In this document: positions 8,209-14,388 of the stretch, one piece after another | How positions within the stretch are numbered: the stretch's first letter is position 1 | Layout of the letters: every line of letters begins with the position of its first letter | Source of the DNA: DASWKG01 sp036396755 | GTDB lineage: Bacteria > Actinomycetota > UBA4738 > CALAEC01 | Reading direction: 5' to 3' | Length of the DNA: 26,217 bases | Assembly: GCA_036396755.1 (NCBI GenBank) | Contig: DASWKG010000115.1 | Location: 1-26,217 of the forward strand | Program-made: the position numbers and the translations under genes | The notes under the pieces: generated by a model | What the model saw: only the letters and a program-made list of their open reading frames with translations | Database searches by the model: none | What the model was told of the DNA's origin: nothing

Positions 8209-8247
8209 GATCCTCGGCGCGGTAGCATCGCTTCCGTGCCGAGGATC
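8209..8247. repeat. 13/14-bp inverted repeat enclosing the macro-gene -10 and overlapping its start codon
   Basis: The arms are GATCCTCGGCGCGG (8209-8222) and CCGTGCCGAGGATC (8234-8247), with one mismatch and an 11-nt loop. The loop holds TAGCAT (8223-8228), the best -10 candidate for the macro-domain gene, whose GTG start (8236-8238) lies in the right arm. In RNA reading through from the M6 gene this would form a strong hairpin hiding the GTG. In a transcript starting at the GTG the left arm would be missing. It could be a DNA operator, a terminator-like attenuator for the M6 gene, or both; no U-tract follows. Confidence 0.7.
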
Positions 8248-8754
8248 ACGCTCGTCCGGGGCGACATCACCGAGCAGGACGTCGACGCCGTCGTCAACGC
8301 GGCGAGCTCCACGCTGATGGGCGGCGGCGGGGTCGACGGCGCCATCCACGGCCGGGGTGGGCCCGAGATCCTCGAGGAGTGCAAACAGGCCCGCTCGAAC
8401 GAGTACCCCGACGGCCTCCCGGCCGGAAGGGCCGTCGCCACCACCGCCGGCCGTCTGCCCGCCCGCTGGGTGATCCACACCGTGGGGCCCGTGCACGCGA
8501 GGGGCGAGGACCGCTCCGCCCTCCTCGCGTCCTGCCACACCGAGTCCCTCCGCATCGCCGACGAGCTCGGCGCGAGGACCGTCGCGTTCCCCGCGATCTC
8601 GACCGGCGCCTCCGGCTACCCGCTCGAGGAGGCGGCGGCGGTCGCGATCGGCGCGGTGCGCGAGTCCGACACGAAGGTCGAGGAAGTGCGCTTCGTGCTC
8701 TGGCACGAGGCCGCCTACGAGGCGTTCGCCGACGCGCTCGAGGGCCCGACGTGA
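8236..8754 (+). CDS. Macro-domain protein (ADP-ribose / O-acetyl-ADP-ribose hydrolase type)
   Basis: 172-aa single-domain macro protein, class of MacroD/YmdB, which binds ADP-ribose and can remove it from proteins or deacetylate O-acetyl-ADP-ribose. The signatures are all visible: RGDITEQDVDAVVNAASSTL, the catalytic loop MGGGGVDGAIHGRGG, and the phosphate loop AFPAISTGASGYP. The usual NAAN is NAAS here. GTG 8236 is chosen because the protein begins PRITLVRGDIT as in family members; there is no Shine-Dalgarno, but TAGCAT ends 7 nt upstream, suggesting a leaderless message. It is followed by the second small metallopeptidase with a GTGA overlap, so the two are probably co-translated. Confidence 0.95.
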   Translation: MPRITLVRGDITEQDVDAVVNAASSTLMGGGGVDGAIHGRGGPEILEECKQARSNEYPDGLPAGRAVATTAGRLPARWVIHTVGPVHARGEDRSALLASCHTESLRIADELGARTVAFPAISTGASGYPLEEAAAVAIGAVRESDTKVEEVRFVLWHEAAYEAFADALEGPT

Positions 8755-9092
8755 GCCGCGAGCGGTTCGAGGAGCTGATCGAGGAGGCGCTGCTCGGCCT
8801 GCCCGAGTGGGTGAAAGAGCGCATGGAGAACGTCGAGGTGATCCTGGAGGAGCATCCCCCGCCCGGCGAGCCGAACCTGCTCGGGCGCTACCACGGCATC
8901 CCGCTCACCAAGCGCGGGCGCGGCTACTCGGGCGTCCTTCCCGACACGATCACGCTGTACCGAAGCCGCATCGAGCGCATCGCCCGCAGCGAGGAGGATC
9001 TGAAGGAGCGCGTCCGAAAGGTGGTCGTCCACGAGGTCGCCCACTTCTTCGGCATCTCCGACGACCGCCTCCGCGAGCTCGGTAGATACTGA
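8751..9092 (+). CDS. Minimal zincin metallopeptidase-family protein, copy 2
   Basis: 113-aa paralogue of the protein at 3963-4316. HEVAHFFGISDDRLRELG carries the zinc motif (H94, E95, H98), preceded by NLLGRYHGIPLTKRGRGYSGVLPDTITLYR. It lacks the acidic run of copy 1, having a basic IERIARSEEDLKERVRK segment instead. The GTG start overlaps the macro-gene stop (GTGA) exactly as copy 1 overlaps pmt. The active-site DNA (9023-9064) is identical over 42 bp to copy 1 although the flanking codons differ. No signal peptide, so presumably cytosolic. Substrate unknown; co-translation with an ADP-ribose hydrolase is the only functional hint. Confidence 0.88.
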   Translation: MSRERFEELIEEALLGLPEWVKERMENVEVILEEHPPPGEPNLLGRYHGIPLTKRGRGYSGVLPDTITLYRSRIERIARSEEDLKERVRKVVVHEVAHFFGISDDRLRELGRY

Positions 9093-9094
9093 CC

Positions 9095-9499
9095 TCACGC
9101 GAGAGAGCGGACCTGGGCCCCGAACCGCTCGTAGACCGCAAGCGCTCGGCGATCCAGGGTGAGGAGGGTGGCTCCCGCGTGCGCCGCGGCCGCGGCGATC
9201 AGGGCGTCGTAGACGGCGCCCCCGGTGGTGCCGGATGCCGCCGCGCGCGCGACCAGGTCGCGATGCTTCCCCGGGGGGAGGGAGATCGGCGCCTCCCGGA
9301 AGCTCCTCTCGAGGAACTCCACGACGAGCGCCGGCGGAGCGCGGTGCGGCGGCGGCAACCTCGTGAGGACCGCATACGTCTCGAGCGCGACATGCGTGAT
9401 GAGCCGTGACCCACCCGAGAGCGCTTCAAGGGCCGCGTCGTGCCGTTCGTGCCAGGAGGCGAACGCCGCGACGGCGACGCTCGTGTCGGCCGCGTTCAA
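9095..9499 (-). CDS. PIN-domain ribonuclease toxin (VapC-like) of an AbrB/PIN pair
   Basis: 134-aa PIN domain, expected to be a Mg2+-dependent RNase that blocks translation when free of antitoxin. The acidic tetrad is visible: AADTS (D5), the Glu of ALETYAVL, the Asp of VYDALIAAAA and the Asp of LTLDRRA. The TTG start (9499-9497) overlaps the antitoxin stop as TTGA. A weak start codon inside an overlap suits low, antitoxin-coupled expression of a toxin. The gene faces the second small metallopeptidase tail to tail with a 2-base gap. Confidence 0.9.
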   Translation of the reverse strand: MNAADTSVAVAAFASWHERHDAALEALSGGSRLITHVALETYAVLTRLPPPHRAPPALVVEFLERSFREAPISLPPGKHRDLVARAAASGTTGGAVYDALIAAAAAHAGATLLTLDRRALAVYERFGAQVRSLA

Positions 9500-9741
9500 C
9501 GGCGAACCCGCTCGAGCGCGGCACGAACCTCCTCAACCGTCAGCGGGGGAAGGCGCTCCTCGGGCTCCGCGACGACGATCCCTCCCCGTTCCTCCAGATG
9601 AAGGGACGCCGGCACCGCCTCGATCTCGATGTGCCCGTCGCGGAGCGACACCTCGATCTCCTCGCCCGGTCGCAACCCGAGCTCGTCGCGCACGCTCTTC
9701 GGGATCACGACCCGCCCGGCGCCATCGATGGTAGTTCGCAT
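9496..9741 (-). CDS. AbrB/MazE-type antitoxin (VapB-like)
   Basis: 81-aa antitoxin. The N-terminal swapped-hairpin DNA-binding domain is MRTTIDGAGRVVIPKSVRDELGLRPGEEIEV (SpoVT/AbrB signature). The C-terminal EERLPPLTVEEVRAALERVRR is the likely toxin-binding tail. The ATG at 9741 is chosen because the AbrB domain starts right there; the open frame upstream has no domain character. TATCCT (9753-9748) ends 6 nt before the ATG, indicating leaderless expression. A perfect inverted repeat covering both is the probable autoregulatory operator. The gene is divergent from kgd with a 76-bp gap. Confidence 0.92.
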   Translation of the reverse strand: MRTTIDGAGRVVIPKSVRDELGLRPGEEIEVSLRDGHIEIEAVPASLHLEERGGIVVAEPEERLPPLTVEEVRAALERVRR

Positions 9742-9757
9742 GGTAGAAGGATACCAT
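9740..9757. promoter_or_regulatory. Palindromic operator over the AbrB antitoxin -10 and start codon
   Basis: ATGGTA (9740-9745) and TACCAT (9752-9757) form a perfect 6-bp inverted repeat with a 6-bp spacer. On the minus strand it contains the -10 candidate TATCCT and overlaps the ATG of the antitoxin gene. AbrB-type antitoxins commonly repress their own operon through such sites, so binding here would block RNA polymerase directly. Assignment is by position and symmetry. Confidence 0.6.
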
Positions 9758-9795
9758 TCGCTCGTCGCGAACCGCTCGGCCGAGACCACGACGGG

Positions 9796-9801
9796 TACGA
9801 T
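9796..9801 (+). promoter_or_regulatory. Candidate -10 element of kgd
   Basis: TACGAT lies 16 nt before the kgd ATG, leaving a short leader that includes a GGCAGG Shine-Dalgarno-like stretch (9805-9810). No -35 was recognised. The whole 76-bp kgd/antitoxin spacer (9742-9817) therefore contains this element and the toxin-antitoxin operator. Confidence 0.35.
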
Positions 9802-9817
9802 AGAGGCAGGTGCTGAC

Positions 9818-12800
9818 ATGAGAACCGACTACGGCGCGAACACCTGGCTCATCGAGGAGATGTACCGGAAGTACCGGGAAGACCCCTCCTCGGTGAGCGA
9901 CTCCTGGCAGGAGTTCTTCGAGGACTACCACCCCAAGAGGAGCGCCGCAGAGACCAAGCCGGAGACGCCCGCCGCGTCGGCGGCCACGCCGAAGGCGACC
10001 CGGTCCGTCCCGGGCGCCGAGCCACTGAAGGGGCCCGGCAAGGTCATCGCGGAGCGGATGGGCGAGTCGCTCACCGTCCCCACCGCCACCTCGTTCCGGA
10101 CGGTCCCCGCCAAGCTGCTCGAGGTCAACCGCGAGATCCTCAACCGGCATCTCCTGCGCAACCAGTGGGGCAAGGTCTCGTTCACGCACCTCATCGGCTA
10201 CGCGGTGGCACGCGCGGTCGCCGAGATGCCGGGGATGAACGTCACCTACGCCGAGGTCGAGGGGAAGCCGCACGTCGTGCGCCACGAGCACGTCGTGCTG
10301 GGGCTCGCCGTCGACGTGAAGCGCGACGACGGCACCCGGACCCTGCTCGTCCCGAACATCAAGGACGCCGAGACGCTCGACTTCGCGGCGTTCCACCGGG
10401 CGTATGAGGCGCTGATCCGGAAGGTGCAGGAGAACGCGCTCTCCCCCGACGACTTCGCCGGGACCACCGTGACGATCACGAACCCCGGCATGATCGGCAC
10501 CGTGCAGTCGGTGCCGCGCCTGATGGCCGGCCAGGCCGCGATCATCGGCGTCGGCGCGATCGACCACTCCGCCGAGTACCGGGGCTCCGACCCCGAGACC
10601 CTCGCCGACCTCGGCATCGGCAAGGTGCTGAACCTCACCTCCACCTACGACCACCGCGTGATCCAGGGCGCCGAGTCGGGCGAGTTCCTGCGCCGCGTCG
10701 AGCACCTGCTGCTGGGCGAAGAGGAGTTCTACGAGAACGTGTTCCGCGCGATGCACGTTCCCTACGTGCCCGTGCGGTGGCGCGCCGACGACAAGCCGGC
10801 GGCCGACTCGGTCGAGGGGCTCGAGAAACAGGCCCGGGTCTTCCAGCTGATCAACATGTACCGCGTGCGCGGGCACCTCATCGCGAACCTCGACCCGCTC
10901 GAGGCCGAGCCGCCCACGATGCACCCCGAGCTCGACCCGGCGAGCTACGGCTTCACGATCTGGGACCTCGACCGACGGTTCGCCACCGGCGGGCTCGGGG
11001 ACGAGCCGGTGCTCGAGCTGCGCCACATCCTCGGCATCCTGCGCGACGCGTACTGCCGGACGGCGACGGTCGAGTACATGCACATCGAGGACCCCATCCA
11101 GAAGCGCTGGATCCAGGAGCGGGTCGAGGGCGTCTCGACGCACCTCGCCCCCGAGGAGCAGCGCCACGTCCTCTCGAAGCTGAACGAGGCCGAGGTGTTC
11201 GAGCACTTCCTGCAGGCGCGCTTCGTCGGCCACAAGCGGTTCAGCCTGGAGGGCGCCGAGTCGCTCATCCCGATGCTCGACACCGCGCTCGACCTCGCCG
11301 CCGACGAGGGGCTCGCGGAGGCCGTGGTCGGCATGTCGCACCGGGGCCGACTCGACGTGCTCACCAGCACCGTCGGCAAGTCCTACGGGCAGGTGTTCCG
11401 CCAGTTCGAGGGCGACCTCGACCCCGACCTCGCCTACGGCTCGGGGGACGTGAAGTACCACATCGGCGCGGCGGGAAAGCACACCTCGAGGGCCGGCAAC
11501 CAGGTCGTCGTCTCGGTGACATCGAACCCCTCGCACCTCGAGGCCGTGGACCCGGTGGTGGAAGGCATCGTCCGCGCCAAGCAGGACCGGCTGGATCGCG
11601 ACGACTACCCGGTCCTCCCACTGCTCCTGCACGGCGACGCGGCCTTCGCCGGCCAGGGCGTGGTCGCGGAGACGCTGAACCTCTCGCAGCTCGAGGGCTA
11701 CCGCACCGGCGGCACGGTCCACGTCATCGTCAACAACCAGCTCGGCTTCACGACCGGCTCCGACTACGCGCGCTCCACCACCTACGCGAGCGACGTCGCG
11801 AAGATGGTACAGGCGCCCATCTTCCATGTGAACGGCGACGACCCGGAGGCCTGCGTCCGCGTGGTGCGCCTCGCGTTCGCGTTCCGACAGGCGTTCCACA
11901 AGGACGTCGTGATCGACATGCTGTGCTACCGCCGCTACGGCCACAACGAGGCCGACGACCCGTCGTTCACCCAACCGCTCATGTACGACCGCATCAACGA
12001 GCTGCGCACGGTCCGCAAGCGGTACATGGAGGTGCTCGTCAACCGCGGCGACCTCTCCGTGGAGGAAGCCGAGGAGGCGATGAAGGAGTTCCGTCGCAAC
12101 CTCGACGAGGCCTTCGACGACACCGCGCAGACGCAGAAGCCGAAGCGCGAGGTCACGCTGGAGCCTCGCGAGCCCGGGCGGCCCGCGCCCCCGGTTGCGA
12201 CCGGCGTTCCACAGCAGACCCTCGACGAGGTGCTCGAGGTCGTCACGTCGATCCCCGGCGGCTTCCACGTGCACGAGAAGCTCGGGAAGTGGCTCGAGGA
12301 GCGGAAGAAGGCGCTCGTCGAGGACCGCATCGACTGGCCGCTCGCCGAGCAGCTCGCCTGGGGAACCCTCCTGCGGGAGGGCGTCACCGTCCGGCTGTCG
12401 GGCCAGGACTCGCGACGCGGCACCTTCAGCCAGCGGCACTCCGTCCTGGTCGACCAGCAGACGGGCGAGGAGTACACCCCGCTCGCCCAGGTGGGGAGCG
12501 GGAGGTTCATCACCCTCGACAGCCTGCTCTCGGAGTTCGCGGCGGTCGGATTCGAGTACGGCTACTCGGTGGGCGACCCCGAGGCGCTCGTGATGTGGGA
12601 GGCGCAGTTCGGTGACTTCGTCAACGGCGCGCAGGTGGTGATCGACCAGTTCGTGTCCGCCGGCGAGGACAAGTGGGGGCAGACGAGCGGGCTCGTGCTG
12701 CTGCTCCCCCACGGGTTCGAGGGGCAGGGCCCCGAGCACTCGAGCGCCCGCCTCGAGCGGTTCCTCCAGCTCGCCGCCCAGGACAACATCGAGGTCGTGG

Positions 12801-13336
12801 TCCCGTCGACGCCGGCGCAGTACTTCCACCTGCTACGCCGCCAGGTGATCCGGGACCGGCGGAAGCCCCTCATCGCCTTCACGCCGAAGTCGCTGCTCCG
12901 CCTTCCCGCCGCCCGCAGCTCGGCCGAGGAGCTCACCGAGGGCGCCTTCCGCGAGGTGCTCCCCGACCCGTCACCCCCGGGAGACGTCCGCCGCGTGATC
13001 CTGTGTCAGGGCAAGCTCTTCTACGAGCTCGCGAAGCACCGGGAGAAGGAGGAGCTCGGCGGCGCGGCCCTCGTGCGCGTTGATGCCTGCTACCCGTTCC
13101 CCGCCGACGCGATCCGCGAGCAGCTCGAGCGCTTCCCCGGCGCCGAGGTCGTGTGGGCGCAGGAGGAGCCGGAGAACCAGGGCGCGTGGCGCTTCATGGA
13201 CTCCCACCTCCGCGGGATGGGCGTCGAGGCCCGTCGTGTCTCGCGCCCCGAGAGCGCCGCCCCGGCCACCGGAAGCCTCACGATCCACCGTCTCGAGCAG
13301 GAGGCGCTGATCGCCCGCGCCTTCGAGGGCCTGTAG
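9818..13336 (+). CDS. kgd: Multifunctional 2-oxoglutarate metabolism enzyme (2-oxoglutarate dehydrogenase E1/decarboxylase with fused E2-like domain)
   Basis: 1172-aa TCA-cycle enzyme, the actinobacterial Kgd/OdhA type. Order: a short N-terminal segment NTWLIEEMYRKYREDPSSV (about 1-40); an Ala/Pro/Thr-rich linker; an E2-like succinyltransferase domain (about 75-310) with TYDHRVIQGAESGEF, catalytic His279; then the thiamine-diphosphate E1 part, with GMSHRGRLDVL near 505, a GDAAFAGQG...NN cofactor motif near 606, and the transketolase-like C-terminal half with EGQGPEHSS. There is no lipoyl domain, as is normal for this architecture. It should decarboxylate 2-oxoglutarate and work with E3 and a lipoylated E2 partner encoded elsewhere. 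No FHA/GarA-type regulator is visible nearby. The start is ATG 9818, because the conserved N-terminus begins there. The end faces the Ddn-family gene. Confidence 0.97.
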   Translation: MRTDYGANTWLIEEMYRKYREDPSSVSDSWQEFFEDYHPKRSAAETKPETPAASAATPKATRSVPGAEPLKGPGKVIAERMGESLTVPTATSFRTVPAKLLEVNREILNRHLLRNQWGKVSFTHLIGYAVARAVAEMPGMNVTYAEVEGKPHVVRHEHVVLGLAVDVKRDDGTRTLLVPNIKDAETLDFAAFHRAYEALIRKVQENALSPDDFAGTTVTITNPGMIGTVQSVPRLMAGQAAIIGVGAIDHSAEYRGSDPETLADLGIGKVLNLTSTYDHRVIQGAESGEFLRRVEHLLLGEEEFYENVFRAMHVPYVPVRWRADDKPAADSVEGLEKQARVFQLINMYRVRGHLIANLDPLEAEPPTMHPELDPASYGFTIWDLDRRFATGGLGDEPVLELRHILGILRDAYCRTATVEYMHIEDPIQKRWIQERVEGVSTHLAPEEQRHVLSKLNEAEVFEHFLQARFVGHKRFSLEGAESLIPMLDTALDLAADEGLAEAVVGMSHRGRLDVLTSTVGKSYGQVFRQFEGDLDPDLAYGSGDVKYHIGAAGKHTSRAGNQVVVSVTSNPSHLEAVDPVVEGIVRAKQDRLDRDDYPVLPLLLHGDAAFAGQGVVAETLNLSQLEGYRTGGTVHVIVNNQLGFTTGSDYARSTTYASDVAKMVQAPIFHVNGDDPEACVRVVRLAFAFRQAFHKDVVIDMLCYRRYGHNEADDPSFTQPLMYDRINELRTVRKRYMEVLVNRGDLSVEEAEEAMKEFRRNLDEAFDDTAQTQKPKREVTLEPREPGRPAPPVATGVPQQTLDEVLEVVTSIPGGFHVHEKLGKWLEERKKALVEDRIDWPLAEQLAWGTLLREGVTVRLSGQDSRRGTFSQRHSVLVDQQTGEEYTPLAQVGSGRFITLDSLLSEFAAVGFEYGYSVGDPEALVMWEAQFGDFVNGAQVVIDQFVSAGEDKWGQTSGLVLLLPHGFEGQGPEHSSARLERFLQLAAQDNIEVVVPSTPAQYFHLLRRQVIRDRRKPLIAFTPKSLLRLPAARSSAEELTEGAFREVLPDPSPPGDVRRVILCQGKLFYELAKHREKEELGGAALVRVDACYPFPADAIREQLERFPGAEVVWAQEEPENQGAWRFMDSHLRGMGVEARRVSRPESAAPATGSLTIHRLEQEALIARAFEGL

Positions 13337-13342
13337 CCGGCC

Positions 13343-13771
13343 CTATCGGGGCGGCTCAGCGACCGTCAGGCCCTCGATGATCACGACCGGGATCTGGCGC
13401 TCGGTCTTCCCCTCGTAGGTGGCGAAGCCCCGGACCGTGCCCTTCTGCCGCTCCCAGATCTCGCCGCGCTCCTCGCCCTCGGCCACGCGAGCGACCCCGC
13501 CGAAGAGCTGGTCGCCGATCTCGACCCGAACGGCGGGGTTGGCGCGAACGTTGTGGTACCAGTCCGGGTTCGTCGGCGCGCCTCCCTTCGATGCGAACAC
13601 CGCGACCGCCCCACTCCCGAGGTCCTGATACGCGAGCGGGTTCACCCGCTCGGTCTGGCTCTTCGCGCCTCGATGGTGGAGCAGGAGGAGCGGCAGGCCG
13701 TCGAAGCGCCCGCCGACCTTCCCGGCGTTCGCGCGGAACTCCTCGATGATGCCTCGGTTCCAATCGCTCAT
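13343..13771 (-). CDS. Ddn-family nitroreductase / F420H2-dependent quinone reductase-like protein
   Basis: 142-aa split-barrel protein. RGAKSQTERVNPLAYQ, FASKGGAPTNPDWYHNVRANP and VRVEIGDQLFGGVARV match the deazaflavin (F420)-dependent nitroreductase/quinone reductase family that includes mycobacterial Ddn. That implies use of reduced F420 to reduce quinones or nitro compounds; the electron donor is inferred from family, and some members bind other cofactors. The ATG at 13771 begins MSDWNRGIIEEFRANAGKVGG, a normal family N-terminus; the long upstream open frame is not conserved-looking. No clear Shine-Dalgarno. Two adjacent hairpins lie in its upstream region. It ends 6 bases from the convergent kgd stop. 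Confidence 0.88.
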   Translation of the reverse strand: MSDWNRGIIEEFRANAGKVGGRFDGLPLLLLHHRGAKSQTERVNPLAYQDLGSGAVAVFASKGGAPTNPDWYHNVRANPAVRVEIGDQLFGGVARVAEGEERGEIWERQKGTVRGFATYEGKTERQIPVVIIEGLTVAEPPR

Positions 13772-13804
13772 GCTTGGAAGAACCCGCTCAGGGTCTCCCG
13801 CATT

Positions 13805-13850
13805 CCGGGAACGCGAGGGCGCTCCCCGGGGTCCCGCGCGAGGCGGGACC
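13805..13850. repeat. Two adjacent GC-rich inverted repeats in the 13772-13950 intergenic region
   Basis: Hairpin A: CCGGGAACGC (13805-13814) against GCGCTCCCCGG (13819-13829), with one bulge and one wobble. Hairpin B: GGTCCCGC (13830-13837) against GCGGGACC (13843-13850), perfect with a 5-nt loop. They abut with no spacer, so they could stack in RNA. They sit between the Ddn-family gene (minus) and the small anchored-protein gene (plus), in the 5' region of both. I do not recognise a known riboswitch. The rest of this 179-bp gap shows only the GGAGG Shine-Dalgarno (13940-13944) of the plus-strand gene. Confidence 0.5.
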
Positions 13851-13950
13851 TTCGCCCCTGTAGGCGCATCACCCCGTCGTCGAACCTGTGGGTGGCGGCA
13901 CGGACCTTCTGGGCGCCGCCGTCCGGACCGGACGACGACGGAGGCAGACG

Positions 13951-14388
13951 ATGAGCAAGCGGAAGAGCAAGACCGGTCTCGCGATCGCGCTGTTCGCACT
14001 GGCCTGGGTGGGGGTGGGGGCGACGCTGGTGCTGCTCGCCCCCGACGAGGAGCCGGCGACGAGGCCCGCGGCGGCGACCGAAGACGACTCCCCGCCGGCC
14101 ACCGAGCCGCGCGAGCTGGTGGTCTCGACGACCAGGGGAACCGAGGGCGTCTCGACCCCCGAGGGGCCCCTGCATGCCTCCCTGATGGAGGGCACGATGG
14201 CGGCCTCCCCGATGATGGCGACGGTGCTCTCGGACGCGAACTGCGCCCCCGACGCGCAGGGGCTCTCGCACTGCAGGAACGAGCTGCGGATGGCCGACGG
14301 CTCGGCCCTCACCGTGCGGCACGTTCACCGCATGGCCGAGGTGCCCTGCCTCAGCCCCGGCGAGGAAGTCCTGGTCGTTCCGGCCTGA
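13951..14388 (+). CDS. Small membrane-anchored extracytoplasmic protein of unknown function
   Basis: 145 aa, not recognised as a named family. A basic N-terminus (MSKRKSKTG) precedes one hydrophobic helix, LAIALFALAWVGVGATLVLLA, with no obvious signal-peptidase site, so it is probably a single-pass protein facing outward. A Pro/Ala/Thr-rich spacer leads to a compact C-terminal domain containing MATVLSDANCAPDAQGLSHC, RMADGSALTVRHVHRMAEVPCLSPGEEVLVV. Three Cys and several Met/His residues could allow a disulfide or metal site, but that is speculation. The ATG 13951 has a GGAGG 6 nt upstream. The last 64 bases overlap, tail to tail, the FAD-protein gene on the other strand. Confidence 0.75.
   Translation: MSKRKSKTGLAIALFALAWVGVGATLVLLAPDEEPATRPAAATEDDSPPATEPRELVVSTTRGTEGVSTPEGPLHASLMEGTMAASPMMATVLSDANCAPDAQGLSHCRNELRMADGSALTVRHVHRMAEVPCLSPGEEVLVVPA

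Noticed and set aside
6145..8706. Long minus-strand open frame opposite the M6 protease and macro genes
   Set aside because: Low-complexity His/Arg/Val/Asp-rich product with no recognisable motif; both plus-strand genes are well supported.
9533..12829. Very long open frame on the minus strand opposite kgd (over 1000 codons)
   Set aside because: It is a shadow of kgd caused by high GC; the product is Arg/Val/Asp-rich with no domain, and the plus strand encodes an unmistakable enzyme.
9818..13336. Missing lipoyl domain in Kgd as a defect
   Set aside because: The fused actinobacterial enzyme normally lacks it; the domain is supplied by another protein.
13772..13950. Riboswitch (c-di-AMP, glycine or cobalamin type) in the leader region
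   Set aside because: Hairpins are present but the conserved core sequences of those classes could not be found on either strand.
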